Assembly (NCBI GenBank): GCA_019745975.1
Contig: JAIESQ010000104.1
Location: 1 to 36,055, forward strand
Length of the DNA: 36,055 bases
From: Pirellulales bacterium
GTDB lineage: Bacteria > Planctomycetota > Planctomycetia > Pirellulales > JAEUIK01
Direction: 5' to 3'
In this document: in pieces, positions 35,216 to 36,055 of the stretch
Position numbering within the stretch: position 1 is the stretch's first letter
Layout of the letters: each line of letters opens with the position of its first letter
Position numbers and translations under genes: made by a program
The notes under the pieces: model-generated
Told to the model about the DNA's origin: nothing
The model's database searches: none
What the model saw: only the letters and a program-made list of their open reading frames with translations

Positions 35216-35941
35216 ATGCCACGCATAGCGTTGCCACCGCTTCTCGAATCTCGCCTACTCGACACGAGCTATCACGGGCCAATTCTCTCGTCGCTCGAGA
35301 CTTGTTCGACCTTCCTCGGCGACTCTACTCGGAGTTTGGTCTTTTTTCCCGAATACACTGATCATGGCACCCGACACGTTCAAAGTGTGCTCGATTCTGC
35401 GGCCGACCTGCTAAGGCCGCTCGACGAGTGGCTTCTGACACCTTCCGACGCTGCCGTCATAACGCTTGCAACGCTTTTACATGACTCAGCAATGCATCTT
35501 ACGGAAGACGGCTTTCTTGCGCTTCTGCGGTCGACTTCACATAAAGGAATCGCAGGACTCGACCGAGACTCTTGGCCCGTTACATGGCAACGCTTCTTCA
35601 CAGAGGCCCAGCACTGGGACGATGCGCAATTATTTCGCATCTTGGGCGATGGCACTATCGACAGATCTCGGCAAGGAAATCTAGCGCAGTGGATTCGACC
35701 GCTGGAAGAGATGGGACAACCTGACAACTGGTCGACTCATTACCGTAAACTGATCGGCGAGTTTATTCGGCGACATCACGCTCGACTCGCTCATGAATTC
35801 GCAGTTCTCGGTGTCCCAACGCCAAGTGGCGATCCTCATTTCCTCATTTCCTGTGAACCAAGACTTGCAGACCTATCAGGGTTCGTAGCGCGCAGCCACA
35901 GCATGGCCCTACGAGACACCTTCTCGTACCTAGACCCTTAA
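35216..35941 (+). CDS. HD-domain protein, probably truncated at its C-terminus
   Basis: The 241-residue ORF contains the metal-binding HD motifs: YTDHGTRHVQSVL (H50, H54) and LLHDSAMHL (H89-D90). HD domains hydrolyse phosphoesters such as nucleotides. The sequence recalls the N-terminal part of much longer bacterial proteins that join an HD domain to a GHKL/Hsp90-like ATPase, but this ORF stops at RDTFSYLDP, just where a palindromic repeat begins, so it may be a remnant. Hand counts of three 60-base blocks gave about 60, 47 and 52% G+C, lower than the TruB gene, suggesting horizontal acquisition. No RBS is clear. Whether the protein is functional is open. Confidence 0.6.
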   Translation: MPRIALPPLLESRLLDTSYHGPILSSLETCSTFLGDSTRSLVFFPEYTDHGTRHVQSVLDSAADLLRPLDEWLLTPSDAAVITLATLLHDSAMHLTEDGFLALLRSTSHKGIAGLDRDSWPVTWQRFFTEAQHWDDAQLFRILGDGTIDRSRQGNLAQWIRPLEEMGQPDNWSTHYRKLIGEFIRRHHARLAHEFAVLGVPTPSGDPHFLISCEPRLADLSGFVARSHSMALRDTFSYLDP

Positions 35942-35966
35942 ACCAGCGTAGCTGCGAAGCTGGGTT
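35941..35966. repeat. Palindromic repeat at the end of the HD-domain ORF
   Basis: AACCAGC (35941-35947) and GCTGGGTT (35959-35966) are near-complementary arms with GTAGCTGCGAA between. The element touches the stop codon of the HD-domain ORF. The remaining bases to 36055 show no gene. Confidence 0.55.
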
Positions 35967-36055
35967 GGTCGATGGCGCAAAAAAACTCGAAATCTCTCGG
36001 CGTTTTGTCGGGTATTGATGGTATCGACACCACATCAATCCGCGCGCCACGGAGG

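Overview
The window looks like chromosomal DNA from a planctomycete, probably of the Pirellulales type. The signs are high G+C, very long spacers between genes, many secreted proteins, a PVC-type CxxCH heme protein with HEAT repeats, a DUF1080 protein, a redoxin/cytochrome/copper-monooxygenase-like/TPR fusion, a PEP-CTERM protein, and palindromic spacer repeats of several kinds. This assignment rests on family recognition by eye, not on a search. I see no rRNA, tRNA, CRISPR array, transposase or complete mobile element.

Left part (1-9620): on the minus strand lie a large PVC-type cytochrome (149-3241) and a secreted CehA/McbA-like protein whose usual metal-binding histidines are replaced (3510-5084). 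A plus-strand acyl-CoA dehydrogenase follows (5269-6456). Then come two tandem Flp-type pilins, an exported TPR protein and a thioredoxin-fold/CAP-like protein, all on the minus strand.

Middle (9970-16280): an unrecognised secreted protein, a small conserved-looking protein beside a TIM-barrel sugar isomerase, an A-type iron-sulfur carrier with its own terminator, a secreted protein of unknown function flanked by two copies of a long hairpin element, and a DUF1080 protein.

Lipid and envelope part (16352-29210): the most informative pair is a transporter strikingly like the animal high-affinity choline transporter CHT1/SLC5A7, followed 19 bases later by a phosphatidylcholine synthase with the Pcs form of the CDP-alcohol phosphotransferase motif. 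Together they suggest choline uptake feeding directly into one-step phosphatidylcholine synthesis. Next are a GtrB/DPM1-like glycosyltransferase, the large redoxin fusion protein, and two divergently transcribed paralogues that join a polytopic membrane domain to TPR repeats. A small PH-like membrane protein closes this part.

Right part (29268-36055): a HAD phosphatase, a PEP-CTERM protein with Ig-like repeats, a perfect intrinsic terminator, an exported protein of unknown function, a NUDIX hydrolase of the CoA-pyrophosphatase type, TruB, and an A+T-richer HD-domain ORF that ends abruptly next to a palindromic repeat and may be a truncated acquired gene.
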